Assembly (NCBI RefSeq): GCF_002806995.1
Contig: NZ_NIHE01000001.1
Coordinates: forward strand, 496,001-560,000
Source of the DNA: Confluentibacter lentus
GTDB taxonomy: Bacteria > Bacteroidota > Bacteroidia > Flavobacteriales > Flavobacteriaceae
Length of the DNA stretch: 64,000 bases
Direction of reading: 5' to 3'
Positions 22,665 through 30,169 of the stretch are shown here, in pieces; position 1 is the first letter of the stretch; each line of letters opens with the position of its first letter. A program made the translations under genes and the position numbers. The notes below the pieces were generated by a model, which made no database searches, was not told the origin of the DNA, and was given only the letters and a program-made list of their open reading frames with translations.

Positions 22665-25475
22665 TTAATTAAGATTGTATGTTACATTAAATGTTAACAG
22701 CGTTCCTCTTTTGAAAACTGAGGTAGCATTATCAATATTTTTTCTGATTTGTTCGTCTCTGTTTGAATCTTCAAAGAATTGATATTTAGCATTCAACAAA
22801 TCTTGAATACCTAATTTATAAGTAACTTTTTTGAATTTTTTAGAAATTGTGAAATCGATATTGTCTCTTGATAGCTCGTAAATTGTTGGAAAGTTATTAT
22901 CTCCAACAGAGAAGATTCTATCACCAAAACGGTTGTAAATTACATTGGCCGAAAAACCATTTTCATCCTCATAACCTAAAGCCGCATTTATGATATAAGG
23001 CGATTGTCCCTGCAAAGCTCTGTTTTGGTCTTGCGAAGTTACATTGCTACCCAAATCTACTTCCGATACAATGTAGGATGCATTGATGTTAGTAGATAGT
23101 TTGCTAATGAATGGATTATCTGAAATGTCCTTAAACGATTTACGAATTTCTATTTCCACACCGTAATTGTAAGCACTCTCTGCATTGGCATATAAGAATT
23201 GAGGCTGCTCTGTGGTAATTTCAGTAACATTTTCAATAGGATTTTTGAAGTTTTTATAGAACAATCCTAAACTCATGGTTTCTCCCATATTGGGATAAAA
23301 CTCGTAACGTAAGTCGATATTATCTATTTCTGCTGTTTTAAGATCGGCACTACCACGTCTTCCCGCTTCATTTTTATAATCATAAAATACGAATGGTGCA
23401 ATTTCCCTAAACTCAGGTCTGTTTACAGTTTTGCCATAAGCCAATCTTAATGTAGAACGGTCGCTTAAATTGTAAGACACGTTAAAGGATGGCAAAACAG
23501 ATGTGATGGGATTATCAACTGCTACGGGTTCTGTATCGGTACTACTATCTAACTTTTGAATGTTGTGTTCTACGCGAACACCACCAGAAATATCGAACCT
23601 ATTTAACGGTATTTGTGCATATAAGTAACCCGCTGTTAAAAAGTTACTTGCTTCATACGAATCAATTGGCCTTGTTCCTTCGCTTAATATCCAACCATCA
23701 TTTGGATTTACATTTACAGAATTAAAAATTTCAGTTAATGGTAATTGCTTTAATTCATTTCTGTTTTCAGTAACATATCCTGGAATTAAATATGAAAAAT
23801 AACGTGCCCCAAAATTTCTTTCTCTGTAATCAACCAAATACCCAGCTTTCAGAGTGGCACTGGTTCCATCTTCATCTTCAGTCTTGTTAAATGTATGAGT
23901 GAAGTTGGCAGCATTGTTAAAAGCATATTCATCTAACTGTCCAAAATATCTACCAGTATCAAATAAGTTTGATGATGCTGGGTCAATCATTTCAAACGGA
24001 CCGTTTGGATTATCTGCTGCTTGTATGGTTCTAAAACGTCTTAAGTCTGGTTCAGATTCATAAATATAATTCCCTCCCAAAACCCAATCAATTTTATCAG
24101 AAGGTGACAATTTGTGTTCTCCTTCAAACTGTCCTACATAAATAGTTCTAGCTTTGTATCCAAATAAATAGTTTTTGAATAAATCATTACCTCTTTGAAG
24201 AAAATTGTTCCCTGTACGAAGTATGGTTTCATTTTCACCTATTTGATTGAAAAGGTTTTTAAATTTAAGTGTGTTATTATCGTTTAATTTTAGAATCCAG
24301 TTTGATAAAGCAGTGATTCTTGTTTCATTTTTATAAGTGTCGTCAACATAATTTAACCATTGTGGTGGTCTTGTTTCACCTGGATTTAATGTAGTATAGC
24401 GGTTAAATTGTCTTGAAAAATATTGATACCCGTTAGAATGGTTTATACTATTGATAGATGACAATCTTACACCGTTTTCAAAGTTTTTTACCCTTCCAAA
24501 ACTTAATCCAAGACTATGGTCCAACCAAGCCATTGACGAGGTAGGATTAAAATTGTTTTCAAGTATTTGATTGGCAGCAGTGTTAACTCCAGGCAAATCA
24601 TTGATTTGTGATTTAGTTGGAAAACCACTTGGTAACATTCTAAAATTTCGATCGAATCCTAAACCATCCGTAGAAGAACCTCTAGTTTGAAAATAATCTT
24701 CAAACGTACTATTGCTTCTATAACCAACTCCAATACTTACTTTTGTAAAGTCTGTAATGATTTCTGAAGTTGTTAAACTAATAACACCTCCCGAAAAATC
24801 TCCAGGCTTATCAGATGAAGCTGTTTTGTATATTAATATTTTATCAATGGCATCCGTTGGAATTAAATCGAACGAGAATGTACGTTTATCTACCTCGGTA
24901 CTTGGCGCAATAGAATTATTGATCAGTACATTATTATAACGCTCATTCAAACCTCTAATCATAACAAATTTACCGTCCACAATAGTAACTCCGGGAACTC
25001 GTTGTACAGCTTCAGCAGCATTTCCATCAGTTCCTCTTGTTATTTGCTCAGAAGAAATCGCATTAATAATTTGTTTTGCTTTCTGCATTTCAATTAATAC
25101 GGCGCTTTCTGTGTTGCTTCTTCTTGGCGCACTAATAATCACGTCATCTAAACTTACAGCTCCCGCAGCTATTGGCACATTAACTTCCGTTGTTTTCTTG
25201 TTTTCAACTTTAACGTTTGGCACTTCAATGGTTTCGTAACCAACAAAACTTACTACAATGGTATAAACTCCTGGATCAAGATTATTTACAGAATAGTTAC
25301 CATCTATATCAGAAATGGTTCCTAGGGTTGTATTTTTAATTAAAATGTTTGCAAAAGCAAGTGGTTCATTATTATAATCTTTATCAGTAATTTTTCCAGA
25401 GATAGTACCCGAACCTGTTTGAGAGTAAATAAGGGATGTTGTAAAGAGGGTTAAATAAAATAATAGTTTTTTCAT
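22665..25475 (-). CDS. TonB-dependent receptor with N-terminal carboxypeptidase-regulatory domain
   Basis: The 936-residue protein has a signal peptide (MKKLLFYLTLFTTSLIYSQ). A CarboxypepD_reg-like domain lies at about 22-110 (SGKITDKDYNNEPLAFANI, VSFVGYETIEVPNVK). A plug lies at about 125-240 (AVQRVPGVTIVDGKFVMIRG, LNERYNNVLINN), and a 22-strand type barrel follows, ending LLTFNVTYNLN. It imports a ligand across the outer membrane using TonB-ExbBD energy. The ligand is not known from sequence. The gene is preceded by a five-unit Pho-like array and neighbours PiT and the phosphate porin, so a phosphorus compound is the best guess. It heads a line of three genes. Confidence 0.9.
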   Translation of the reverse strand: MKKLLFYLTLFTTSLIYSQTGSGTISGKITDKDYNNEPLAFANILIKNTTLGTISDIDGNYSVNNLDPGVYTIVVSFVGYETIEVPNVKVENKKTTEVNVPIAAGAVSLDDVIISAPRRSNTESAVLIEMQKAKQIINAISSEQITRGTDGNAAEAVQRVPGVTIVDGKFVMIRGLNERYNNVLINNSIAPSTEVDKRTFSFDLIPTDAIDKILIYKTASSDKPGDFSGGVISLTTSEIITDFTKVSIGVGYRSNSTFEDYFQTRGSSTDGLGFDRNFRMLPSGFPTKSQINDLPGVNTAANQILENNFNPTSSMAWLDHSLGLSFGRVKNFENGVRLSSINSINHSNGYQYFSRQFNRYTTLNPGETRPPQWLNYVDDTYKNETRITALSNWILKLNDNNTLKFKNLFNQIGENETILRTGNNFLQRGNDLFKNYLFGYKARTIYVGQFEGEHKLSPSDKIDWVLGGNYIYESEPDLRRFRTIQAADNPNGPFEMIDPASSNLFDTGRYFGQLDEYAFNNAANFTHTFNKTEDEDGTSATLKAGYLVDYRERNFGARYFSYLIPGYVTENRNELKQLPLTEIFNSVNVNPNDGWILSEGTRPIDSYEASNFLTAGYLYAQIPLNRFDISGGVRVEHNIQKLDSSTDTEPVAVDNPITSVLPSFNVSYNLSDRSTLRLAYGKTVNRPEFREIAPFVFYDYKNEAGRRGSADLKTAEIDNIDLRYEFYPNMGETMSLGLFYKNFKNPIENVTEITTEQPQFLYANAESAYNYGVEIEIRKSFKDISDNPFISKLSTNINASYIVSEVDLGSNVTSQDQNRALQGQSPYIINAALGYEDENGFSANVIYNRFGDRIFSVGDNNFPTIYELSRDNIDFTISKKFKKVTYKLGIQDLLNAKYQFFEDSNRDEQIRKNIDNATSVFKRGTLLTFNVTYNLN

Positions 25476-25500
25476 GTGTTGGTATCTAAATATTTTGATG

Positions 25501-25622
25501 CAAAGAAACCGCCACTATGTAAAGATGAAGTTACCTAAAAGTTAAACCTACTTCAAAAAACAGTTACCTGTGTGTTACGAAAAAAGGCGTTTTTATTAAA
25601 AAAGAAACATTAAGTTAACATT
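25501..25622 (-). promoter_or_regulatory. Five-unit 11-bp repeat array and promoter of the TonB receptor gene
   Basis: Plus-strand units GAAGTTA (25527), AAAGTTA (25538), TACTTCA (25549), ACAGTTA (25560), TGTGTTA (25571) are all exactly 11 bp apart. The minus -7 element TTTCTTTG (plus 25501-25508), one mismatch, is 26 from the first unit. A further pair in the other orientation, AAACATT (25605) and TAACATT (25616), is also 11 bp apart. Confidence 0.6.
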
Positions 25623-25730
25623 GAAAAACAATAAATAATTCAATACAAAAGGACACCAACTCGAGATGGCTTTAAAAAATAAAAAGTCTTGTAAAAAGCG
25701 TTATTTACTTACTTAAGTAAATAAAGTTAA

Positions 25731-26117
25731 TTATTTAGAAGCGTTAAAAGTAATGTCTTCTTTTTTTGAAGTACTAACCAAAGAAGCTAGTTCCAGTAAA
25801 GAAACTGAGGTTGCTGATAATGACAGATTCACTTCTACTGGATTTAAAGCATAAACATGAACTTTAATCTCTTGCGTTTCGTAACCAGGAAAACTACAAA
25901 CCAATGTATAATCACCTGCTTCTAAATTTTCAATCACAAATAATCCTGTTAAGTCAGTTTGAACTTCTATGGATGTTCCTTTAACAGACATATTTGCAAA
26001 TACCAAAGGTGTATTGTCCATTTCATTATCCATTACTTTACCAACAATTAAGCCTGTATTTTGGGCATAACCAACCGTGGCAAACAACATGATGAATAAG
26101 TAAAAAATGTTTTTCAT
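25731..26117 (-). CDS. Stand-alone copy of a TonB-receptor N-terminal (CarboxypepD_reg) domain
   Basis: The 128-residue protein has a signal peptide (MKNIFYLFIMLFATVGYAQ) and a single carboxypeptidase-regulatory-like domain: GLIVGKVMDNEMDNTPLVFA, LTGLFVIENLEAGDYTLVCS, FPGYETQEIKV. It matches the first 110 residues of the neighbouring receptor in layout and wording (compare VSFVGYETIEV there) and stops where the plug would begin. No stop-codon scar, plug or barrel remnant follows, so it looks like an intact small protein and not a pseudogene. It has its own strong five-unit repeat array, which suggests coexpression with the receptor. Function unknown; a partner or regulator of the receptor is possible. 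Confidence 0.8.
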   Translation of the reverse strand: MKNIFYLFIMLFATVGYAQNTGLIVGKVMDNEMDNTPLVFANMSVKGTSIEVQTDLTGLFVIENLEAGDYTLVCSFPGYETQEIKVHVYALNPVEVNLSLSATSVSLLELASLVSTSKKEDITFNASK

Positions 26118-26140
26118 AAAACGGACAAATAATAACAGTG

Positions 26141-26217
26141 CAAATTAAAAGCTTTACTACTAAGTGAATGTTACCTAAATATTAAGCAACGGTCATTAAA
26201 ATGTTAGCTTAATGTTA
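26141..26217 (-). promoter_or_regulatory. Five-unit 11-bp repeat array between the domain protein gene and dgt
   Basis: Plus-strand units AATGTTA (26167), AATATTA (26178), ACGGTCA (26189), AATGTTA (26200), AATGTTA (26211), all 11 bp apart. Minus -7 element TTAATTTG (plus 26141-26148), one mismatch, stands 26 from the first unit, as at the PiT and TonB sites. The array also lies 60 bases before dgt on the plus strand, whose own weak -7 may be TATCTTGC (26251). Confidence 0.65.
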
Positions 26218-26276
26218 CCAAGTTCGAGTTTTATTTTAACTGAATTTCTTTATCTTGCCTTACTTAAATCCGCACC

Positions 26277-27617
26277 ATGAACTGGGAACAATTATTATCC
26301 TTAAAACGCTTTGGCGATACCAATAAACGCATTAGAAAAGAACAAGATGAAACCCGTTTGGGTTTTGAAGTTGATTATGACCGCATTATTTTTTCTTCTG
26401 AATTTAGAAGCTTACAAGATAAAACTCAGGTTATTCCTTTATCGCAAACGGACTTTGTCCACACGCGTTTAACCCACAGTTTGGAAGTGAGTGTGGTTGG
26501 GCGTTCGCTTGGTAGATTGGTTGGTAAAAAATTATTGGAAAAACATCCGCATTTACTAAACGTTCATGGTTATCAAGTAAACGATTTTGGCGCTATTGTA
26601 GCGGCGGCGGCCTTGGCGCATGACATTGGGAATCCGCCATTCGGACATTCAGGTGAAAAAGCGATTGGCGAATTTTTTAAAACCGGTGCTGGTAGTAAAT
26701 ACAAAAGCCAACTCACAGCAAAGGAATACCAAGATTTATGTGACTTTGAAGGCAATGCTAACGGTTTTAAAATTTTAACCGAAAGCCGCGCTGGAAGAAG
26801 TGGCGGTTTGCGTTTAAGTTATGCCACCTTGGGTGCTTTTACCAAATACCCAAAAGAATCGCTTCCTAAAAAGCCGACAACTCACATTGCCGATAAAAAG
26901 TATGGATTTTTTCAAAGTGACAAAGATGCTTTTGTTGATGTCGCATCTGAATTGGGTTTGATAAAACGCAGTAATAAAGATTTAAGTTTTTCCCGCCATC
27001 CGTTGGCGTTTTTAGTAGAAGCTGCCGATGATATTTGCTATACCATCATCGATTTTGAAGATGGCATCAACTTAGGGCTCATCCAAGAAGAATTTGCTTT
27101 GGAATACCTCATCAATCTAGTGCGAGATAGAATTAAAACTGAAAACTATTATGCGCTGACTAATAAAGAAGACCGTGTGAGTTATTTGCGCGCCTTAGCG
27201 ATTGGTACTTTAATTGACGAAGCCGTCACTATTTTTATGAAATATGAAGATGCCATTTTAAATGGAGACTTTGATTGTGCTTTGTTGGATAAAAGCAAAT
27301 ACGATGCCCAAATAAAAGATATTATTAAAATAAGTGTTGAAAATATCTACCAATCCACCGAGGTGGTCGATAAGGAAATTGCGGGTTACGGCGTTTTAAA
27401 CACGCTTTTAACCACCTACACCAACGCTATAAATAACATATTTGATGGCACGGCTTCCAATTACGACAAACTTATTTTTAAAAGCCTCCCAAAAACCATA
27501 AACATCGAAAATTCCAGTTTGTACCAACGCTTGTCTAGCGTGTGTTTTTATGTGTCTCTACTTTCAGATAGTAAAGCTATTTTGGAGTACAAAAAGATAA
27601 AGGGGTTTGAAATTTAA
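26277..27617 (+). CDS. dgt: Deoxyguanosinetriphosphate triphosphohydrolase (dGTPase)
   Basis: A 446-residue HD-domain protein that splits dNTPs, mainly dGTP, to nucleoside and triphosphate. The HD motif is complete: His in FVHTRLTHSLEVS, His-Asp in ALAHDIGNPPFGHSGEKAI, and the later Asp in LVEAADDICYTIIDFEDG. The N-terminus MNWEQLLSLKRFG and the RSLQDKTQV block fit Dgt of Bacteroidota. Its stop overlaps the dxs stop by four bases in a tail-to-tail arrangement, with no room for a terminator. It takes part in dNTP pool control, as do nrdAB and dCMP deaminase at the far end of the window. Confidence 0.93.
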   Translation: MNWEQLLSLKRFGDTNKRIRKEQDETRLGFEVDYDRIIFSSEFRSLQDKTQVIPLSQTDFVHTRLTHSLEVSVVGRSLGRLVGKKLLEKHPHLLNVHGYQVNDFGAIVAAAALAHDIGNPPFGHSGEKAIGEFFKTGAGSKYKSQLTAKEYQDLCDFEGNANGFKILTESRAGRSGGLRLSYATLGAFTKYPKESLPKKPTTHIADKKYGFFQSDKDAFVDVASELGLIKRSNKDLSFSRHPLAFLVEAADDICYTIIDFEDGINLGLIQEEFALEYLINLVRDRIKTENYYALTNKEDRVSYLRALAIGTLIDEAVTIFMKYEDAILNGDFDCALLDKSKYDAQIKDIIKISVENIYQSTEVVDKEIAGYGVLNTLLTTYTNAINNIFDGTASNYDKLIFKSLPKTINIENSSLYQRLSSVCFYVSLLSDSKAILEYKKIKGFEI

Positions 27618-29383
27618 GAAAATGTATTTAAAAACTTAGCTAGACTTTCCGCATCCAAACCAATACTTTTTTGAAGTTCAGCTACACTACCATGGTCTAT
27701 AAACACATCTGGAATGCCTAAAAGTTTGATATTATTTTTATAGTTATGGGTTGCAGCAAATTCTAAAACAGCACTTCCAAACCCGCCTTTAATACTGTTG
27801 TCTTCAATGGTGATAATAATATCAAATGTTTTTAAAATAATGTGTAATAATGGTTCATCTAAAGGCTTTACAAAACGCATATCGTAATGTGCGATATCAT
27901 CAGGATTTTTAGATTTTTCAATAGCATCGCTGACATTCTTAGCAATAGCACCTATACTTAAAACCGTTATTTTTTTACCATCTTTTAGTTGAACGCCTTT
28001 ACCAATTTCTATTTTAGAAAATGGTTGTTTCCAATCTAAAGTGATGCCTTGTCCTCTTGGGTATCTTATGGCAATAGGCTGTTGCAAACCTAGTTGTGCG
28101 GTGTACATGATGTTGCGTAACTCCACCTCATTTCTAGGTGCAAAAATGATGAGATTGGGAATACACCTTAAATACGACACATCAAAAACCCCATGATGCG
28201 TGGCACCATCTTCACCCACCAATCCGGCACGATCCAAACAAAAAATAACAGGTAATTGTTGTAGAGCGACATCATGAATAATTTGGTCGTAGGCACGTTG
28301 CAGAAACGTGGAATAGATATTACAAAACGGTATCAATCCTTGGGTCGCCATACCCGCTGCTAAAGTTACGGCATGTTGTTCGGCTATGCCCACATCAAAC
28401 GCACGGTCTGGAAAAACATCCATCATATATTTTAACGAACTTCCCGTTGGCATCGCAGGTGTAATCCCGACAATCTTGCTGTTGGCCTTTGCAAGTTCCA
28501 CAATGGTATAACCAAACACATCTTGATATTTAGGTGGTTGCCCAGCCGTGGATTTTGAAATTAAATCGCCTGTTATGGCATCAAACTTTCCTGGCGCATG
28601 GTATTTTACTTGGTTTTCTTCCGCTTGCTTTAAACCTTTGCCTTTGGTGGTAATGATGTGTAAAAATTTCGGGCCTTTAATCGTTTTTAAACGTTGTAAT
28701 TCTGAAATGATTTTATCAATATCATGTCCGTCGATAGGGCCTGAATAATCAAAATTCAAAGCTTTAATAATATTATTTTTTTTCTGAATGCCTTTTTTAA
28801 CGTTGGTCAAATATTGTTTTAAAGCCCCCACGCTTGGGTCGATACCGATGGCATTATCATTTAAAATAACCAATATATTGGCATCGGTAACGCCTGCGTG
28901 GTTCAATCCTTCAAACGCCATGCCGCTCGCAATAGAGGCATCCCCAATAACAGCAATGTGTTGCTTTTCCAAATCGCCTTGTAGTTTGGAAGCAATCGCC
29001 ATACCCAAAGCCGCAGAAATAGACGTTGAGGCATGCCCAACACCAAACGCATCATACACACTTTCGCTGCGTTTTGGAAATCCGCTCACACCATTCATTT
29101 GTCTGTTGGTGTGAAAATTGTCTTTTCTGCCCGTTAAAATTTTATGGCCGTACGCTTGGTGACCCACATCCCAAATAATTAAATCTTCTGGCGTATTGAA
29201 TACATAGTGTAAAGCAATGGTTAATTCTATCACACCCAAACTAGCCCCTAAATGCCCTTCTTTGGTTGCCACAATATTGATGATAAACTCCCGTAACTCT
29301 TGGGCAAGTTGGGATAAGTCCTTTTGGTTTAAAAGGCGTAGTTCTTTGGGCGAGTTAATATGGTCTAAAATTGAATTTTGCAC
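27614..29383 (-). CDS. dxs: 1-deoxy-D-xylulose-5-phosphate synthase
   Basis: I start it at the GTG at 29383 (VQNSILDHINSPKEL read with Met first), giving 589 residues, the usual length. The longer ORF adds 57 residues that overlap tadA in antisense and match nothing. The enzyme condenses pyruvate and glyceraldehyde-3-phosphate with thiamine diphosphate, the first step of the MEP isoprenoid pathway. Visible are WDVGHQAYGHKILTGR, the ThDP motif GDASIASGMAFEGLNHA with NDN further on, and the transketolase pyrimidine part with GIAEQHAVTLAAG. Isoprenoid units made here feed the polyprenyl synthase at 41673. Confidence 0.93.
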   Translation of the reverse strand: MQNSILDHINSPKELRLLNQKDLSQLAQELREFIINIVATKEGHLGASLGVIELTIALHYVFNTPEDLIIWDVGHQAYGHKILTGRKDNFHTNRQMNGVSGFPKRSESVYDAFGVGHASTSISAALGMAIASKLQGDLEKQHIAVIGDASIASGMAFEGLNHAGVTDANILVILNDNAIGIDPSVGALKQYLTNVKKGIQKKNNIIKALNFDYSGPIDGHDIDKIISELQRLKTIKGPKFLHIITTKGKGLKQAEENQVKYHAPGKFDAITGDLISKSTAGQPPKYQDVFGYTIVELAKANSKIVGITPAMPTGSSLKYMMDVFPDRAFDVGIAEQHAVTLAAGMATQGLIPFCNIYSTFLQRAYDQIIHDVALQQLPVIFCLDRAGLVGEDGATHHGVFDVSYLRCIPNLIIFAPRNEVELRNIMYTAQLGLQQPIAIRYPRGQGITLDWKQPFSKIEIGKGVQLKDGKKITVLSIGAIAKNVSDAIEKSKNPDDIAHYDMRFVKPLDEPLLHIILKTFDIIITIEDNSIKGGFGSAVLEFAATHNYKNNIKLLGIPDVFIDHGSVAELQKSIGLDAESLAKFLNTFS

Positions 29384-29417
29384 TTGACAAAAGTACAAGA
29401 ATGAATTTGTATTTTTG
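29384..29417 (+). promoter_or_regulatory. Promoter of tadA, with the -7 element almost touching the start codon
   Basis: Perfect -7 element TATTTTTG (29410-29417) only five bases before the ATG at 29423, with TTG at 29384-29386 as a possible -33 element (spacer 23). The transcript may begin at or next to the start codon. Confidence 0.55.
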
Positions 29418-29422
29418 TTATT

Positions 29423-29872
29423 ATGATAGAACCTTTTGATGACATCTATTTTATGAAAAAAGCATTTCAGGAAGCTGAATTGGCTTATAGTAAAGGTGAA
29501 ATTCCTGTGGGTGCCGTGATTGTTATTGATAACAAAATAATAGCAAGAGGCCATAACCTAACCGAAACTTTAACCGATGTAACCGCGCATGCCGAAATGC
29601 AAGCCATTACCGCGGCTGCTAATTTCTTAGGTGGAAAATATCTTCAAAAATGCACATTATATGTTACTTTAGAACCTTGCCAAATGTGTGCCGGTGCCTT
29701 GTATTGGAGTCAGATTTCCCATATTGTTTATGGAGCGAGGGATATGGAGCGAGGGTGTATTCACTTAAACACAAAATTGCATCCGAAAACAACCATTAGA
29801 GGTGGCATCATGGAAGCTGAAGCGTCTGAGCTTTTAAAACGGTTTTTTATTGAACGGCGGAATTTGAATTGA
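29423..29872 (+). CDS. tadA: tRNA adenosine(34) deaminase / nucleoside deaminase TadA
   Basis: A 149-residue zinc deaminase. The signatures are TAHAEMQAI (zinc His and catalytic Glu) and LEPCQMCAGALYWS (two zinc Cys), together with GEIPVGAVIV near the start. TadA turns adenosine-34 into inosine in tRNA-Arg. Some flavobacterial relatives are called nucleoside or guanine deaminases, so the substrate is likely but not certain. It is divergent from dxs, and the promoter position suggests a leaderless message. Confidence 0.88.
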   Translation: MIEPFDDIYFMKKAFQEAELAYSKGEIPVGAVIVIDNKIIARGHNLTETLTDVTAHAEMQAITAAANFLGGKYLQKCTLYVTLEPCQMCAGALYWSQISHIVYGARDMERGCIHLNTKLHPKTTIRGGIMEAEASELLKRFFIERRNLN

Positions 29873-29927
29873 TTTGGGTGCTGGGTGTTGGGTGCTTGGT
29901 AATGCAAAGAGGGATGTTCAGTAACCT

Positions 29928-30161
29928 TTATTTTTCTTTATCCCGTCGGTCACGCATTTTATCTAAATTCTCTTTAGTTAGCATGTAATCTTTAATGTCT
30001 TTGTCTTTCCAACGGTAATAGGCAAATACGGGGAAAGCGACAAAAAATAGCCCTAAAACACCAAAACCAATGAGTTTTTGTGAAAACTCAGAATCTATAA
30101 GATAGCCTGTAAAGATACTTCCCAAAGTGGCTATAAATAAAAAAATGATAAAGTATTTCAT
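29928..30161 (-). CDS. Small two-helix membrane protein of unknown function
   Basis: A 77-residue protein with two hydrophobic segments (about 3-22 and 32-50) and a charged C-terminal tail of alternating Lys, Asp, Glu and Arg, ending KMRDRRDKEK. It follows the ClC channel gene by eight bases on the same strand, so it is probably cotranscribed. I do not recognise a family. The 55 bases between it and tadA hold a degenerate GGGTGCTGGGTGTTGGGTG stretch. Confidence 0.65.
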   Translation of the reverse strand: MKYFIIFLFIATLGSIFTGYLIDSEFSQKLIGFGVLGLFFVAFPVFAYYRWKDKDIKDYMLTKENLDKMRDRRDKEK

Positions 30162-30169
30162 GTCTTAAC

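Noticed and set aside
29384-29554. 57-residue N-terminal extension of Dxs
   Set aside because: It overlaps tadA in antisense and matches nothing in Dxs; the GTG at 29383 gives the normal length.
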